Part shown: positions 35,507 through 47,745 of the stretch, in pieces
Layout of the letters: every line of letters begins with the position of its first letter
Position numbering within the stretch: the first letter of the stretch is position 1
Assembly: GCF_024586455.1 (NCBI RefSeq)
Contig: NC_065919.1
Coordinates: 23,660,839-23,724,838, forward strand
Length of the DNA stretch: 64,000 nt
Direction of reading: 5' to 3'
Source of the DNA: Bactrocera neohumeralis
Taxonomy: Eukaryota; Arthropoda; Insecta; Diptera; Tephritidae
Made by a program: the position numbers and the translations under genes
Notes under the pieces: generated by a model
Database searches by the model: none
Seen by the model: only the letters and a program-made list of their open reading frames with translations
Told to the model about the DNA's origin: nothing

Positions 35507-36571
35507 ACAAGTAAGGAAGGGCTAAGTTCGGTTGTCACCGAACATTTTATACTCTCGCATGATAAAGTGATAATCGAGATTTCATTATCCGTCATTTACA
35601 TATTTTTCAAATACCGTATTTGTGTAAAGATTTATTCCGCTATCATCATTGGTTCCTAATGTACATACATATATATTATCCAGAGAAGGCATCAGATGGA
35701 ATTCAAAATAGCGTTATATTGGAAGAAGGCGTGGTTGTGAACCGATTTCACCCATATTTCGTACATGTCATCAGGGTGTTAAGAAAATATTATATACCGA
35801 ATTTCAATGAAATCGGTCTAGTAGTTCCTGAGATATGGTTTTTGGTCCATAAGTGGTCGGCGCCACGCCCATTTTCAATTAAAAAAAAAAAACCTGGGTG
35901 CAGCTTTCTTCTGCCATTTCTTCCGTAAAATTTAGTGTTTCTGACGTTTTTTGTTAGTCGGTTAACGCACTTTTAGTGATTTTTAACATAACCTTTGTAT
36001 GGGAGGTGGGCGTGGATATTATCCGATTTCTTCCATTTTTGAACTGTATATGGAAACGCCTGAAGGAAACGACTCTGTAGAGTTTGGTTGACGTAGCTAT
36101 AGTAGTTTCTGAGATATGTACTAACAACTTAGTAGGGGGCGGGCCCACGCCCACTTTTCCAAAAAAAAAATTACGTCCAAATATGCCCCTCCCTAATGCA
36201 ATCCTTTGTGCCAAATTTCACTTTAATATCTTTATTTATGACTTAGTTATGACACTTTATAGGTTTTCGGTTTTCGCCATTTTGTGGGCGTGGCAGTGGG
36301 CCGATTTTGCCCATCTTCGCACTTAACCTTTTTATGGAGCCAAGAAATACGTGTTTCATCATGATATCTCAATTTTTACTCAAGTTACAACTTGCACGGA
36401 CAGACGGACTCACAGACGGACATCCGGATTTCAACTCTATTCGTCACCTTGATCACTTTGGTATATATAACCCTATATCTGACTCTTTTAGTTTTAGGAC
36501 TTACAAACAACCGTTATGTGAAAAAAACTATAATACTCTCCTTAGCAACTTTGGTGCGAGAGTATAAAAAG
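35507..36571 (+). mobile_element. Dispersed element with 15-bp inverted ends TTTTATACTCTCGCA
   Basis: The string TTTTATACTCTCGCA at 35,545-35,559 is inverted exactly at 36,555-36,569. The left flank AAGTAAGGAAGGGCTAAGTT and CGGTTGTCACCGAAC belongs to a repeat common in higher flies by recollection. Inside are repeated GGGCGTGG and CACGCCCA boxes and GACAGACGG..GACGGACAT, a GTCY-like run read on the other strand. The element has no reading frame of note. It resembles mini-me elements in having subterminal palindromes and an internal GTCY tract but is a different family. Confidence 0.65.
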
Positions 36572-36677
36572 GACTAATTGATTTGCTACCTTCTATAGTT
36601 TCGTCAAAAGTGACTAAAATTTGTTTAGATAGGAAGCACCCGAATACCGTATCAGGGTCAGTAAAGAAAAATATGTT

Positions 36678-36782
36678 TTTATACCCTGAACAGGGCCTTT
36701 TATTATGTTTGTATCACACAAAAGGGATTATCGGAGACCATATAAAGTATATACTATATGTATATGTATACATATGTATATG
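36678..36782 (+). repeat. Mini-me-like element, 5' fragment
   Basis: TTTTTATACCCTGAACAGGG, then TATTATGTTTGTATCACA, GGAGACCATATAAAGTATAT and a TATG/TATA run. The core and 3' half are absent; a TTAA-type element remnant follows. Confidence 0.6.
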
Positions 36783-36789
36783 ATTCCGG

Positions 36790-37291
36790 TCGTAGCTGAA
36801 ACAAAAAAATTCAAAATGTTTATTAAACTTAAATATATTTTCTATACAATGAACTACGATCTTTGAAAAATATCAAAAATTAAGAAAATGGCGTAATTTT
36901 GAAAAAAAAAAATCGTTTTTTTTTACGAAAAAAATGGTCGTTTTTTTAATGCCAAATTGACAATTTTCAACCAATCAAAAATATCGTAGTCTATTGTATA
37001 GAAAATGTATTCAACTAAAGCCAGTTTTAATTTGAAGTCGATCGGTCAATTTCTCGTTGAGTTATAATGTCAGCAATTTTGAAAAATGTCGTTTCGAGAA
37101 AAACGCGTTTAAAGTTTCACTTACATATGTATATATGTTTGCACCTCTGAGCGGTCGCTATTTAGAACGCTGCCATTCAAAAACTATTTAAGATACGATC
37201 TCGCCGATTTCACAGGATATTTTTGAATATATAAACTATCGAAAAAGCAGAAAAAAAATTTTTTTTGAAAGTGTCACACTTGTATAGCCCC
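36790..37291. mobile_element. TTAA-type element remnant, right end preserved
   Basis: Ends TATAGCCCC followed by TTAA at 37,292-37,295. Contains GTTTCGAGAAAAACGCGTTT from 37,091, identical over 27 bases to the element at 32,284, and GAAGTCGATCGGTCAATTTC just upstream. The left terminus was not found; the copy abuts a mini-me fragment. Confidence 0.55.
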
Positions 37292-37679
37292 TTAAATAGC
37301 GAAAATTAATTATTTTATTCATTCGTTCGTTTCGGTGCGAAACCTTGATTTTTCTCTTGATTAAGCATTCGATTCGAGTATCGTTTGCTTGTTGGAAATG
37401 TTGACTCATATTCGTCATTTTTCTTCACTTTTTACTTTGGATCTACGAATTTTTCCTTTTTACATTTATCTCACTTTATAAAAAACTCTGAAACACAACC
37501 AAATGGATTTATTTTTATCACAAAAAATCTAATGCTGATTAGATGAAGATTAATTAAACGAAACCCTGTTACTCCTCTAACGAAACAAAATAATTATATT
37601 TCGATATTTTCTTTTGAATCATTATTATTACAATATTTTTTTCTACTTGTGTATGTTATTTATACTTATATTAATATAT

Positions 37680-37706
37680 TTTTTTCTTTTTCTTTGCAGG
37701 TATGTT
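37680..37706 (+). other. Candidate recursive-splicing ratchet point 2
   Basis: A long, nearly pure pyrimidine tract ending TTTTTCTTTGCAG at 37,699 is joined directly to GTATGTTC at 37,700, so an acceptor and a donor share one junction. GTATGT is also the donor of the Jupiter exon ending at 57,938. The next authentic acceptor is 20,105 nt downstream at 57,804. The site lies in unique sequence about 400 nt past the end of a TTAA-flanked element, so it is not an obvious repeat feature. Splicing in two or more steps through this site is inference from sequence alone. Confidence 0.72.
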
Positions 37707-37709
37707 CAA

Positions 37710-39625
37710 TTATATTCAATATGAACTTGAAATTTCTGCGAAAATAGCATTCTATCGCTATATTTTGCGATAACGGAGTATGTGCATTAGGTGTATTTTG
37801 AAAATTTAATTGTTTTAGCGAGTGATCACTTCAAAAAGTAGTAATACTAAGCAAAAACGGACCAGTAACTCTTGTAGCATTCTATAAGAATATCTACATC
37901 ATATGTAGAAATATGTGTTATATATATCTATCGAGATTTTACCATACCGTTAAATCCATCAATAAACTCATACAAGCAAACATATGTATATACATACACA
38001 CATACATATTTGCATGCCAATAAACTGAAATCATGCAATAACGGTGCAATTAAAACGCAATTAACTCATAAAATCAGCTATGCTTATGCGCCTATATGTA
38101 TGCCACTGTGTGGTGAATTAATGCCGCGAGTGAGCAACTCTCAGATGGATTGCCTTCATACAGTGCTGAGTGCTGCAACATTGTTGCCAGCAAATGTTCA
38201 CATCTGCACATACCTAGTACATATACACACGTTTGTATATATTAATTGATAGTCAATAAAATTATGGGCTTTGCTGCTGCAAGGCTAATTGGTCTGTAAG
38301 TAGAGTTCATACTACTCATTTCCGGTGTCTACCTAGGCGCTTGCATCTATGGAAAAGTGTTGGTTCAAGGCAACGGTATAACTATGTGTGTATGTACACT
38401 GCCTGTATGGTAGTTTATTAATTAAATTTTGTGTAAATTGAATCGGCAATTAACTTGTAAAAGTGAAATTTTATACTGAAATTAAAAATTTAGAAATTAC
38501 AAATATTGATGAAAATTTTATGTAAATGCATATATTTACATATGTAAATATACATACATATATACTAGCCCACAAATCAACTGCTGTACAGTATTCCGAA
38601 TTGCAGAATAGCTGTTATCAACATTATATCGGGAAACATTATGTTGAGGAATATTAACATATCACTGTTACTTACATTTCTGTTGAAGTTGTTTACATAT
38701 TTTAATAAATTAAAACATTTTTGTTTGCTAGTGGGCATTGTGGAATAGTGTTTGCTAAATTTTCGGCAAGTGTTGAAGAATATTTAATTCGCTTCTTTAA
38801 TTCTAAATTTTGAACGTTAATTTTTCCAATAAAAACTGTCCATTTATTAGCTGAGGCAATTAAGTTTTTCAGTTGAACGGCATTTGCAACTAATTGAATA
38901 AATTCATTTGTGGCACATTCCTCTCATGTATTCAAATAATTCCTACCCTAATAATAAAAAATACCTTTATAATAAATTTCCTTTACTGCCGCATTTCTTA
39001 CAACTTCCTGCTGTATGAAAATATTTGTGCAAATAATTTGTATGTTATTTTAAACATTTTCATTCGTAAAAGGTCTTGCGAATTTCTCAAACTTTCATAT
39101 TTTTATTATTTTTCCATTATGAATCGTTTTGTAATACCTTTCGTTTGCCTTTTTCTCCTCTACGTATAAATATTTTCACAACCTTTGTTTGAAATTTCCT
39201 ATATCTGTAAATGGTGTGGAAGTGTTGCTAAAATCAAAATTCCATTTACAATATCGGCTAAGCACTTCCACATGTCTGCTAATGAACTTTCCCTTCAGAA
39301 ATTATCGAAAATATTTTGTATTAATGCTTAACGCTTATCAAGCCATGGTTAATTTCTATAGACTTGCATTCCCAACCATATTTGCGGTGTTGATTGGAAT
39401 TGTTATAAAAATCATTGAAGCGAATTGTTGATGGAAGATAATTTAGCTGGCAATAGAGATTTATATGTACGTATGTTAGTTTTATGAATAAAATAAAGAG
39501 CTGTGCATTGACTTTTTTCTTCTTTATTAGCGTTGACGTTACTTCTCGTAAAAATAACAATTCAACAACTTCGAAGTTATCATTTCGAATGAGAATTCTT
39601 TGCTTTACGAAAAGGTTTTAAAAAT
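37710..39625. other. Intronic sequence without a recognised gene
   Basis: No exon or named repeat recognised. TACATA microsatellites near 37,985 and 38,540. Short frames at 38,894-39,431 have no recognisable domain. Confidence 0.5.
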
Positions 39626-39631
39626 TCTTAT

Positions 39632-40230
39632 TCTCTGAAGAAGGTATTTTAAGTTTGCCACGCAGTTTGTAACACCCCGAAGAAAAGATCGGTGCACCTA
39701 TAAAATATATATCTAAGTGATCAGCATGACGATCTGAGTCGATGTAGTCATATCCGTCTGTTTGTCTATACATGTATATACATATATATGTATATACACG
39801 AACTAATCTCTCAGTTTTTGAGCTACCGAACTGAAATTTTGCACAAGTCCTTTTCTCCCCAAGAAGCAGCTCATTTATCGGAACCGCGAATATCGGACAA
39901 CTATAGCATATAGCTGCCAGACAAACTGAACCAAGTGCTTGTATGGAAAACTTTTTCGTTTTCGAAAAGATATCTCAGAAATTTCGCATATATTGCTTTC
40001 TAAGGCTAGGCTACAATGTCTGTAGAAATTTGTTAGATCGGAATTCTATAACATATAGTTGCCATACAAAAACTGAACAGTCGAAATCAAGTCCTTGTTT
40101 ATAAAACTTTTGTATTTGACGATATCTATACGAAATCTGATACAGATTACGATGTTTGAAGAAATTCTTCAGATCGGACTAATGTAACAAATAACTGCTT
40201 TTTATGGAAAAAAATGATAACAGCCTCTTT
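39632..40230 (+). repeat. Mini-me-like element, diverged
   Basis: GGTATTTTAAGTTTGCCACG, TGTAACACCCCGAAG, CCTATAAAATATATATCTAA, GAGTCGATGTAGTCATATCC with GTCTGTTTGTCT, TCGGAACCGCGAATATCGGA, AGCATATAGCTGCCAGACAA, and CTTGTATGGAAAACTTTTTC are all in the family order. The 3' end is lost. Confidence 0.72.
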
Positions 40231-42350
40231 AGACCGAATAATTTTGTATCAGAATACCACTTTTTTGAAGTAAAGCTTAAAGCCAAGTATCAAAAGAAAA
40301 GAAAATATAATTTAAACACGATTTAAATTAAAGATAAAACGCTTATTTCCGTTGAATCCTTTTTATGGCAGAAAAAGATTTCAGTTGGCGCTTGCAACAA
40401 AAAAAAACAATTTTAGAAATAACGTAAGCCATTATGTAACAATTTTGTATTTTTATGGATAACAAAAACTATTCTGAATTAATGTGAATTTTGCTTAAAG
40501 AAAAGTGTCAAACATTACAGCAGCTCGTAAAAGAATTTTAAATACAGTTTAACTAACAGCGATGCCATGCAGTAACATTACTGTTAAAGCCGTCAGAAAT
40601 GTATACAATTATGTAATATATAATTGGTTATTAAATAATATTAAAAACTCACATGCACAATAATTTGAAGATGCATACAAGCATAGTTTATTATATATGT
40701 ACATACATACAGACAAATGTACGTGTATGGTATACTATATATCATAAAAAGAAGTGTGGAAATGCATAAAAATTTCCACGTGTAAATATAATTAGTGTTG
40801 GAAAATGCCTGCAATGAAAATTAATTATGCCCAAACGTATTTATATGCATTACATATGTATGTATGTGTGTACTTAAGTCGCACAATTGCATACACTGCA
40901 TAACTGCCGAAACCGCTCGCCGATTGCTTTCACACTTGATGAATTGCAGTTATGCAGTCGTTTGTCAGTCTCTTTATTCACCACTTCTTGCCTTTACTTT
41001 TGTTTGTGGCCATTGGCGTTTGCTTTGTCGTCATTAGTTCGGCTCAATTACACTTTCGGTTTCATATCAAATTAAAGTAATTAACATTTTTATTGCAAGC
41101 GATTTGTTGGACAGCTTTTTGTTTACATTTTGCTTGGGTATATGTATGTGAGTATATGTATGTATATCGCAAGGTGGCCAGAAAGATAATAAAAAAACTG
41201 TTTTTTTCACGTCTTTTAATTGCTTTAAGACTACAACTTATTTTATACTTGTATATGAAGCATATTTCCTCAATTTTGACGTACAATTTCTGGAATGCAT
41301 GCGAGTTTAAGTTATTTGAGGGGTTAGGCCAGTCTAAAAACCTCAAAGAAAGAAAAAAGTACTCAACATTGACTCTTTGAGTATTCATTAAGCATGCATT
41401 TGAGTGTATAAAAAATATATAAAAATATATATTGGAAACAAAATGACAACACAAAGATGCTGTTCCATAAGTGCCTAATTACCTGCAGACATTTGTATAT
41501 TTGTAAATTTTTGCAAGTATTGCATTTAATAATATTTTTTCTGCAACTGTCTGCTTTTTGTTGCCTTTTTTTTCATTCCTAGTCTTTCAAACGCAGCTGT
41601 TAGCACGCATGCGCAACACTTTGTAACCAAAAAACTGCGCAACTAAAGCATTAAGCTATGAATAAATGTGTTTGTATGTATTTACAATTGTTTGTGCAAC
41701 CATTCAGACAATCGTTCACTCACTCACTTAGCCATGCCACTCTGCTGCTTGGCTGTCAGTTAGTCGACATGCCGCTTAGTCTAGTTGATTTTGTCATGGT
41801 ATAGTCTAGTCATGTACTTGTGTGCGTGTGACTGTCTGACTGACGTTGTGCCATCATTAACACCAGCAGTGGTCATAAATCAGCGTGACAAACATGTTGC
41901 AAAAATGCATATGAAGATTTGTATCCAGGTATGATTGACACTCATACGCCATGGTAAACAAATAATAAAAACGTATGTATGTGTATAAATTGCGAATAAA
42001 TGCATATCTCATTTTCAGCTTACATAAGCATCTTAAATGTTTTTCCTCTTTATTTTTGTTTTTGTAATTTCTATACCAGCGTACTCCTTTGTAATATGAT
42101 CCACTTCTTTACTACTCTAGTGTACTTATGGCGCATGCCCAGCCAGATCTTTTAATTATTTTTTCTCTTTTTCTGCAAGCATGCCTTGATGGCATTTATC
42201 ACTTGCTTCCAGCGCTATCCTCCAGCCACTTCAGCTTTCATTTGTTACATCGATGATGACTTTTCTTCAATTTTCTATTTTTTTTTTTTTTTAACTTCTC
42301 TCCTTGCTCAACTCTTCTTCTCCATTTAATGTCATATTTCCGTCTCGTAT
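40231..42350. other. Intronic sequence without a recognised gene
   Basis: No exon recognised. A possible short end fragment of a TTAA-type element occurs at 41,318 (GAGGGGTTAGGCCAGTCTAA). Overlapping frames at 41,062-41,454 on both strands show no domain. Confidence 0.45.
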
Positions 42351-42351
42351 A

Positions 42352-42860
42352 TTTATACCCTGAACAGGGTATATTAAGTTTGTCACGAAGTTTGTAACAT
42401 CCAGAAGGAATCGTCGGAGACCCTATAAAATATATATATAAATGATCAGTATGTCGAGCTGAGTCGATTCAGCCATGTCCGTCTGTCTGTCTGTCTGTTT
42501 TTAAGATATCGTTTTGAAATTTTGCAAACGTCATTTTCTCTTCAAGAAACTGCTCATTTGTCGGAACGGCCAAATTTGATATATTCACGACCACTATAAG
42601 AAATTGTTCATAACTAGCTGCCATACAAACTGAACGATCGGAATCAAATGCTTGTATGGAAAACTTTCACATTTGACAAGATATATTCACGAAATTTGGT
42701 ATATATTACTTTCTAAAGCAACAATGTAATCTCCGAAGAAATTGATCAGATCGGTTAACTATAGCATATAGCTTCCATACAAACTGAACACATAGTTACT
42801 AACAGAAATGCACCTGTGAAGGGTGCAACCGAAGTTAACGTTTTTTCTTGTTTTTATAAT
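42352..42860 (+). repeat. Mini-me-like element, near complete
   Basis: TTTATACCCTGAACAGGGTA palindromic start, TATTAAGTTTGTCACGAAG, CCCTATAAAATATATATATA, GAGTCGATTCAGCCATGTCC with four GTCT units, TCGGAACGG, CTGCCATACAAACTGAACGA, CTTGTATGGAAAACTTTCAC, CAGATCGGTTAACTATAGCA and the 3' end GTGCAACCGAAGTTAACG-TTTTTTCTTG. With the copy at 12,595 this defines the local family. Confidence 0.82.
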
Positions 42861-44980
42861 ATTTATTAGCTTTTAAGACATTATTTAGTTGATTGCTATT
42901 TGTTGGTAGTTGGTGGTTGTCAACAGCAGCAAAGTTTTTCTCATCATAATGTCAACATTGGGTTGGTCATCATGTATTTATTGTCTTTTCATTGACGTCA
43001 ATTCACTTTCATTGTTACATGATTATTACTTTGCATATTTTCATTGTTTTTCCTTTTATTATTTGGTAGTTCATTGACAGCTGATAGAAAAATGTTAATT
43101 TTTTTTGTGTAACAGTATTTTTTCCTCCCGACGGTTCGATAATTAACTCATATTTGTATTTCCCTTTTTTGTTTTTTTTCCGCTGGAGATCTTTACTGTG
43201 AGTTAACAGCTACCCGAAAATAGAAAACTTAGTTATAGACTAGAGATATAATAAATACATTAGTTCTTCAAACTCTTATGTTAAAAACAGTTTGAGAGAC
43301 ATAGAGAACCCCAATTCTTTTTCTATATTTGGTAAAGAATTGTTTCTTTCCGAACCAAAAAAAAAAAAACTTTTAGAAATCCTTTAGTTTCAAACAGCTT
43401 TCATGAAGTTCCACTATAAAAAGACATCCAAATACTCACTTGTATCGAATTCAACACGCTAGCTTTTTAGCTGCTTTCACATGTAAAATTTTGACCAGAG
43501 AGCACCACTGAAAATTAACGAGCAGCTTAATGGTGATTCGAATACGAAATAGAACACTACTGCACGTCATTTTCTTTTTCGTATGTGAACAGTTAAGTTC
43601 TTGTAAAGAATCTTTTATACATATATATGTATATATGAAGGGTTTTTCTTGTTTTTAGATAATATTCTTGGTATATGAGCCTAAAACATTCACCAAAACT
43701 AAACTGTTCTAGCAAAAGATATTTAAAGAAGGCTTATAAATTACAAACATTCCAACCCTCGTTCCATTTCCATAAATGCCATGGACGATTTATATGAAAT
43801 TTTTGTATGCCCTGACTGTCAAACACTTATTGTTGCTTGCACAAAGGTTTCGGAATGTAGTTGAAGTGCAAGAGTCAATGCAATATCTATCAAATCCGTT
43901 CTGGTTTATGGCGTTTTATAATGTTTGATAAAATTAAAATTTGTCTTGAATATTCCTTTAATACTTGCATATATAGCATGTATTTATGTATTTAAAATTA
44001 AAATTTTAATTGTAATCAATTACTAATGGTAATAAAAAATGTAAATACCATGGTACAGTATATGAAAAATCCCTTTGTCTAACCTCAATTCGTAATTGCT
44101 ATAATTATCACTGCAATAATATTAACACTAAAAAGAATGACGCCAGAGCACCACAGTATTTAACATTTAAGTGCATTCTTTCACATTGAATGCCTTTCTT
44201 GTCTCAACATGGCTTATGGACACTTAAAACTAGGCAAAAAAGAAAATATTAAAGCGCAAACAAAATCAAATATTTGCTTTCTTTATTGTTGCTATCATTG
44301 TTTGCGTGGCGCCTAAGGCAAAACACTTCGATTGAATTGCTTTCCTTAGTGCCGCAATTAACCTTGATGGTAGGCATTGATGGCAGCTCTGTGGCTTGCT
44401 TGGCATTCGAGTGCTGACTTTCAAGCGCCTTCTGTTGTGGTAGCTTACACTTGTGGCATTTATAGCGCCGATGATGTTATAGCCATTTTTAGATATTGCG
44501 CTGTTGCTGTTGACATTAGTGGTATTGAAGGCAAGTTGTTGCATTTTATAGTTAGGTTTTTAAACTCTCATGTCTTTTTTCATTGATTTTGTCACAATTT
44601 TTTTAGATTTGCTGTGGCTATTGTCACACTGAAATAGGCATTGAAAGATATTTATATTGATCAGTGAATTTATAGATTATAAATGTAAAGTAATATTTTA
44701 CTACAAAAAAAAGTGATAGGGAACTGTGTGAATGTTAGTTATAAAAACTAAAATATTTTATGGTAAAAATTGTATTAATTGAATAAATATCGATACTCGA
44801 GGTGGTGAGAAAAATTAAAAAATAAAATAATTTAGTATATAAAATTGACAACTGACCCAGAAATATTTCTTTCAAACTATAAATATTTATTTTTTGTTCA
44901 TACTGTTTTCAAAAAAAAACTATATTGAGATATATTTAGCTAATAAATTAAAAATTATGGACTTTATGAAAAGTCTCAAC
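42861..44980. other. Intronic sequence without a recognised gene
   Basis: No exon or repeat recognised. Overlapping opposite-strand frames at 44,266-44,586 look like chance. Confidence 0.5.
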
Positions 44981-44982
44981 AG

Positions 44983-45097
44983 AATACATTGATTTTGCCA
45001 CGAAGTTTACGTATGAAAGCCTAAGAAGAGTCTTTTTAGCCATAATGTTCGTCTGTCTGCATATATCGGAACAAGTCTCTTAGTTTTTGAAATATTT
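44983..45097 (+). repeat. Mini-me-like element, short decayed fragment
   Basis: TTTTGCCACGAAGTTTACG, AGTCTTTTTAGCC-ATAATGTTCGTCTGTCTGC, ACAAGTCTCTTAGTTTTTGA match the first third of the family, then the sequence breaks into a long T-rich tract. Confidence 0.5.
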
Positions 45098-45300
45098 TTT
45101 TTTTTTACTTTTTTTATTGTAATTAATTTTTTAAATTTATTTTTTTTTTTATTTTTATTTATTTTTTTTTTTATTTTTTATTTATTTTTTTTTTTATTTT
45201 TTTTTTTTTTTTTTTTTATATTTTTTTTTTATTTATTTTTTTATTAATTTGTTTCAATTTAAATTTTTTCTTACTTTATTTTTTTTTTTTTTAATTTTAA
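45098..45300. repeat. About 200-bp T-rich tract
   Basis: Almost pure T interrupted by single A residues (TTTATTTTTT units). It begins inside a mini-me fragment. Low-complexity expansion; read length here may also be unreliable in assembly. Confidence 0.7.
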
Positions 45301-47315
45301 TTTGTTCTCTAACACTTTTCAAGAACTTCGAAGATGAAAGACTATGTACAATAAAATATTGCCTTAATCGTGTTCGAAAGATTCGAGTAGTTGACATTAC
45401 AATCAATCCCAATAAACGACATTTAAGCAGGAGCGTAAGTTTATATACAAATGAATATATCTAGCGCTGATAAATTGAACGCTAATTAGAATATGTTTGT
45501 ATGTATGTTTGTATATATTAGCCAGGTGATGACAGCCAGTAAATTGGCAATAAAAATATGCCATTTACACCCATATTATAGTTATGACTTTCGCCAACTA
45601 CAGCACACAGCGAAAAATAAAGTGGCTTGTAGCAACATCAATCATGCTGATGCGTAGGTTTATCTTATATGCCACTAGGTGTACGGCAATATATCTCATA
45701 CTCCCATATACATATGTACATATACAAATCTATCTTCTTCCCAGCGCTATTTTGCACCGACTAAGCCTCTGTCATTTCTTTCTAACGGCGCTTTCAAGTG
45801 ACCGCCAACTTGCCACAACTATTACTTTCCTTTCAAACCTGCAACATGCGACTTGCAACGCTTTCCTTCATCATTTACCATTTAATCTTACTGCCAAACC
45901 TTTTATCTCTTGGCAGCGCTTAATTAAATGACTATTTTCTTCTAGCAGTTTTGAGATTAAAAGCGCGCGACCGCACTCACATTGCATGTGTGCAACATGC
46001 GGTGGAGCGGGGCGATGTGCTTGCAAACGAAAGGCTAGTAAAATGCACTAATTACCGCCTAGTACGCAGCTGCGGCGGCGCAGCATTGTTAGTGATGGCA
46101 ATAACTAACCAACAAGCGAATGCCCACTATTTGCCGGCAGCTCTATAGTTATATTAGTTAGTTGTTGTAATTAGCAACAGTCATGCGCCGGCAGTCAACA
46201 AGTCACCAAGTGCACTTGTACTCATAACTTCTCTGTATCTAACAAAGTAAATGATAGTGTTATAACCACTCACCAGATAGATGCTTGAGCCTTGCGGACC
46301 AACCCACATCCTCTCCGCCGCAGGCCACGCATGCTCCGTCTGTGCCGCTGCCACACCGGCACTCAGCCACTCAATTTTCCTTAATTACTCGCATAAGTAA
46401 ATTCGTATCGCAGCAGCTAGCCGCCAGTTGACTTAGTGGCGCATAGTTTTCGCTTTCTAATCTTTAACATCTTTCACTGGCGTGGTTGCGGTTGGCTTTT
46501 GACCACGCAGCCGCATAACAAACCGACCAAACTGTCTCACTCTAATAGCGGCATTGCATTAATGCGCCTGCTCGACGCTGCAGCCGTTGTGTCACTTATG
46601 CTCACTAAACTCATCAATTTTTGATCTTTCAAAATTGTTCCGCTTCCATGACATACATGCATACTTACAGTTATAGATGAATGTACCCACATATGTACTT
46701 ATGTATTTAAGTATGTGTACCGATAGTGGCGCTGTATCTTTTAGCCGACTCTTGCGTGCGGCGCACCTTGTTCGCATGTGAAAGGATCTCGTACGGCTGT
46801 TTAATGTTTGTTGTTGTTTTTGTATAGTCGTAGTTATGGCGTCCACTTTGTTATTAATAGCTGCCAAAGTGACCATTTAACTGAAATATATTTATTAACA
46901 AGCATTCAACAAGAAATGCACGTGCAACATAGTTTAACCAACTCTTGCCGAGACTTTTTCTTCCGATCCATTAAAGGTGTTGATTGAAGTGACTCCATTA
47001 TGGGCCCATAACCTGTGGGACACCAGATTACAAACATTTTACTTAATTCACTCAATCATTTGCTTCAATTATCCGCCTCACTTAATGAATTGCGTCCAAT
47101 TTAGCGCATATTTTTTCCAATTTTAACTCATTTCATTTTAAATGTTCCAATATATTACGTGTTTTTTCTTTCCCCCATAAATTTCCGAAAATGTTGTTAC
47201 GTTATTTTGCATTTTAGGTGACGATATATAGGTCGTTTGATGTCCGATGGATTTGTCCTATTTTAAGAAAAAAAAAACCTAAAAATTGCATGGTAAAAAT
47301 TTATATCAAGGTCTG
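45301..47315. other. Intronic sequence without a recognised gene
   Basis: No exon recognised. Somewhat GC-richer between 45,950 and 46,600. Frames of 94-115 codons here lack recognisable domains. Confidence 0.45.
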
Positions 47316-47317
47316 TT

Positions 47318-47745
47318 CTGAAAATAACGGAAATATTAAAATTTAAATTTCGCGGGTTTGGAGAGTCCAATTGCAATTGAAGTAATTTATAGCTGTATTC
47401 ATTGCTTACTTTGTCTGTAACAGACGCGGACAAGACAAGGTTAGACAGACGTGTTTTTTATGAACTTGGTGAATTTCATTTTTTAAAACATTACACTTTG
47501 TGGCTTGTTCGTTAATTCATGGTCAAAAACAATACTGTAACGATGCAAAAATTAACAAAAATTAAGATAACCGTAGTTTTTCAAGATAAATGAAAACCGT
47601 TGAAAAAGCCGAGGCTTTCCCAAAAATAAAGTTTGAGCAGGGTTTCGACGATTGGAAGTAACACTGTCATACTGTGATGGCGACAACATTAATGTACACA
47701 AATGTTTCAAAAATAGAAATCCCGTTATTCCGTTTCTTTTGTATA
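47318..47745 (+). mobile_element. Possible internally deleted mariner-like element
   Basis: A left end like GGTCTGTTCTGAAAATAACG near 47,321 has a weak inverted partner near 47,722-47,745 (CCGTTATTCCGTTTCTTTTG). Between them, plus-strand VEKAEAFPKIKFEQGFDDWK at about 47,600-47,660 resembles the mariner C-terminal motif (P..F..CF..WK..W). Most of the transposase is absent. Weak evidence. Confidence 0.35.

Noticed and set aside
44266..44586. 92-codon minus and 69-codon plus frames
   Set aside because: Opposite-strand overlap, no domain, composition like the rest of the intron.
47200..47225. TTTTGCATTTTAG|GTGACG as a ratchet point
   Set aside because: Poor pyrimidine tract and poor donor.
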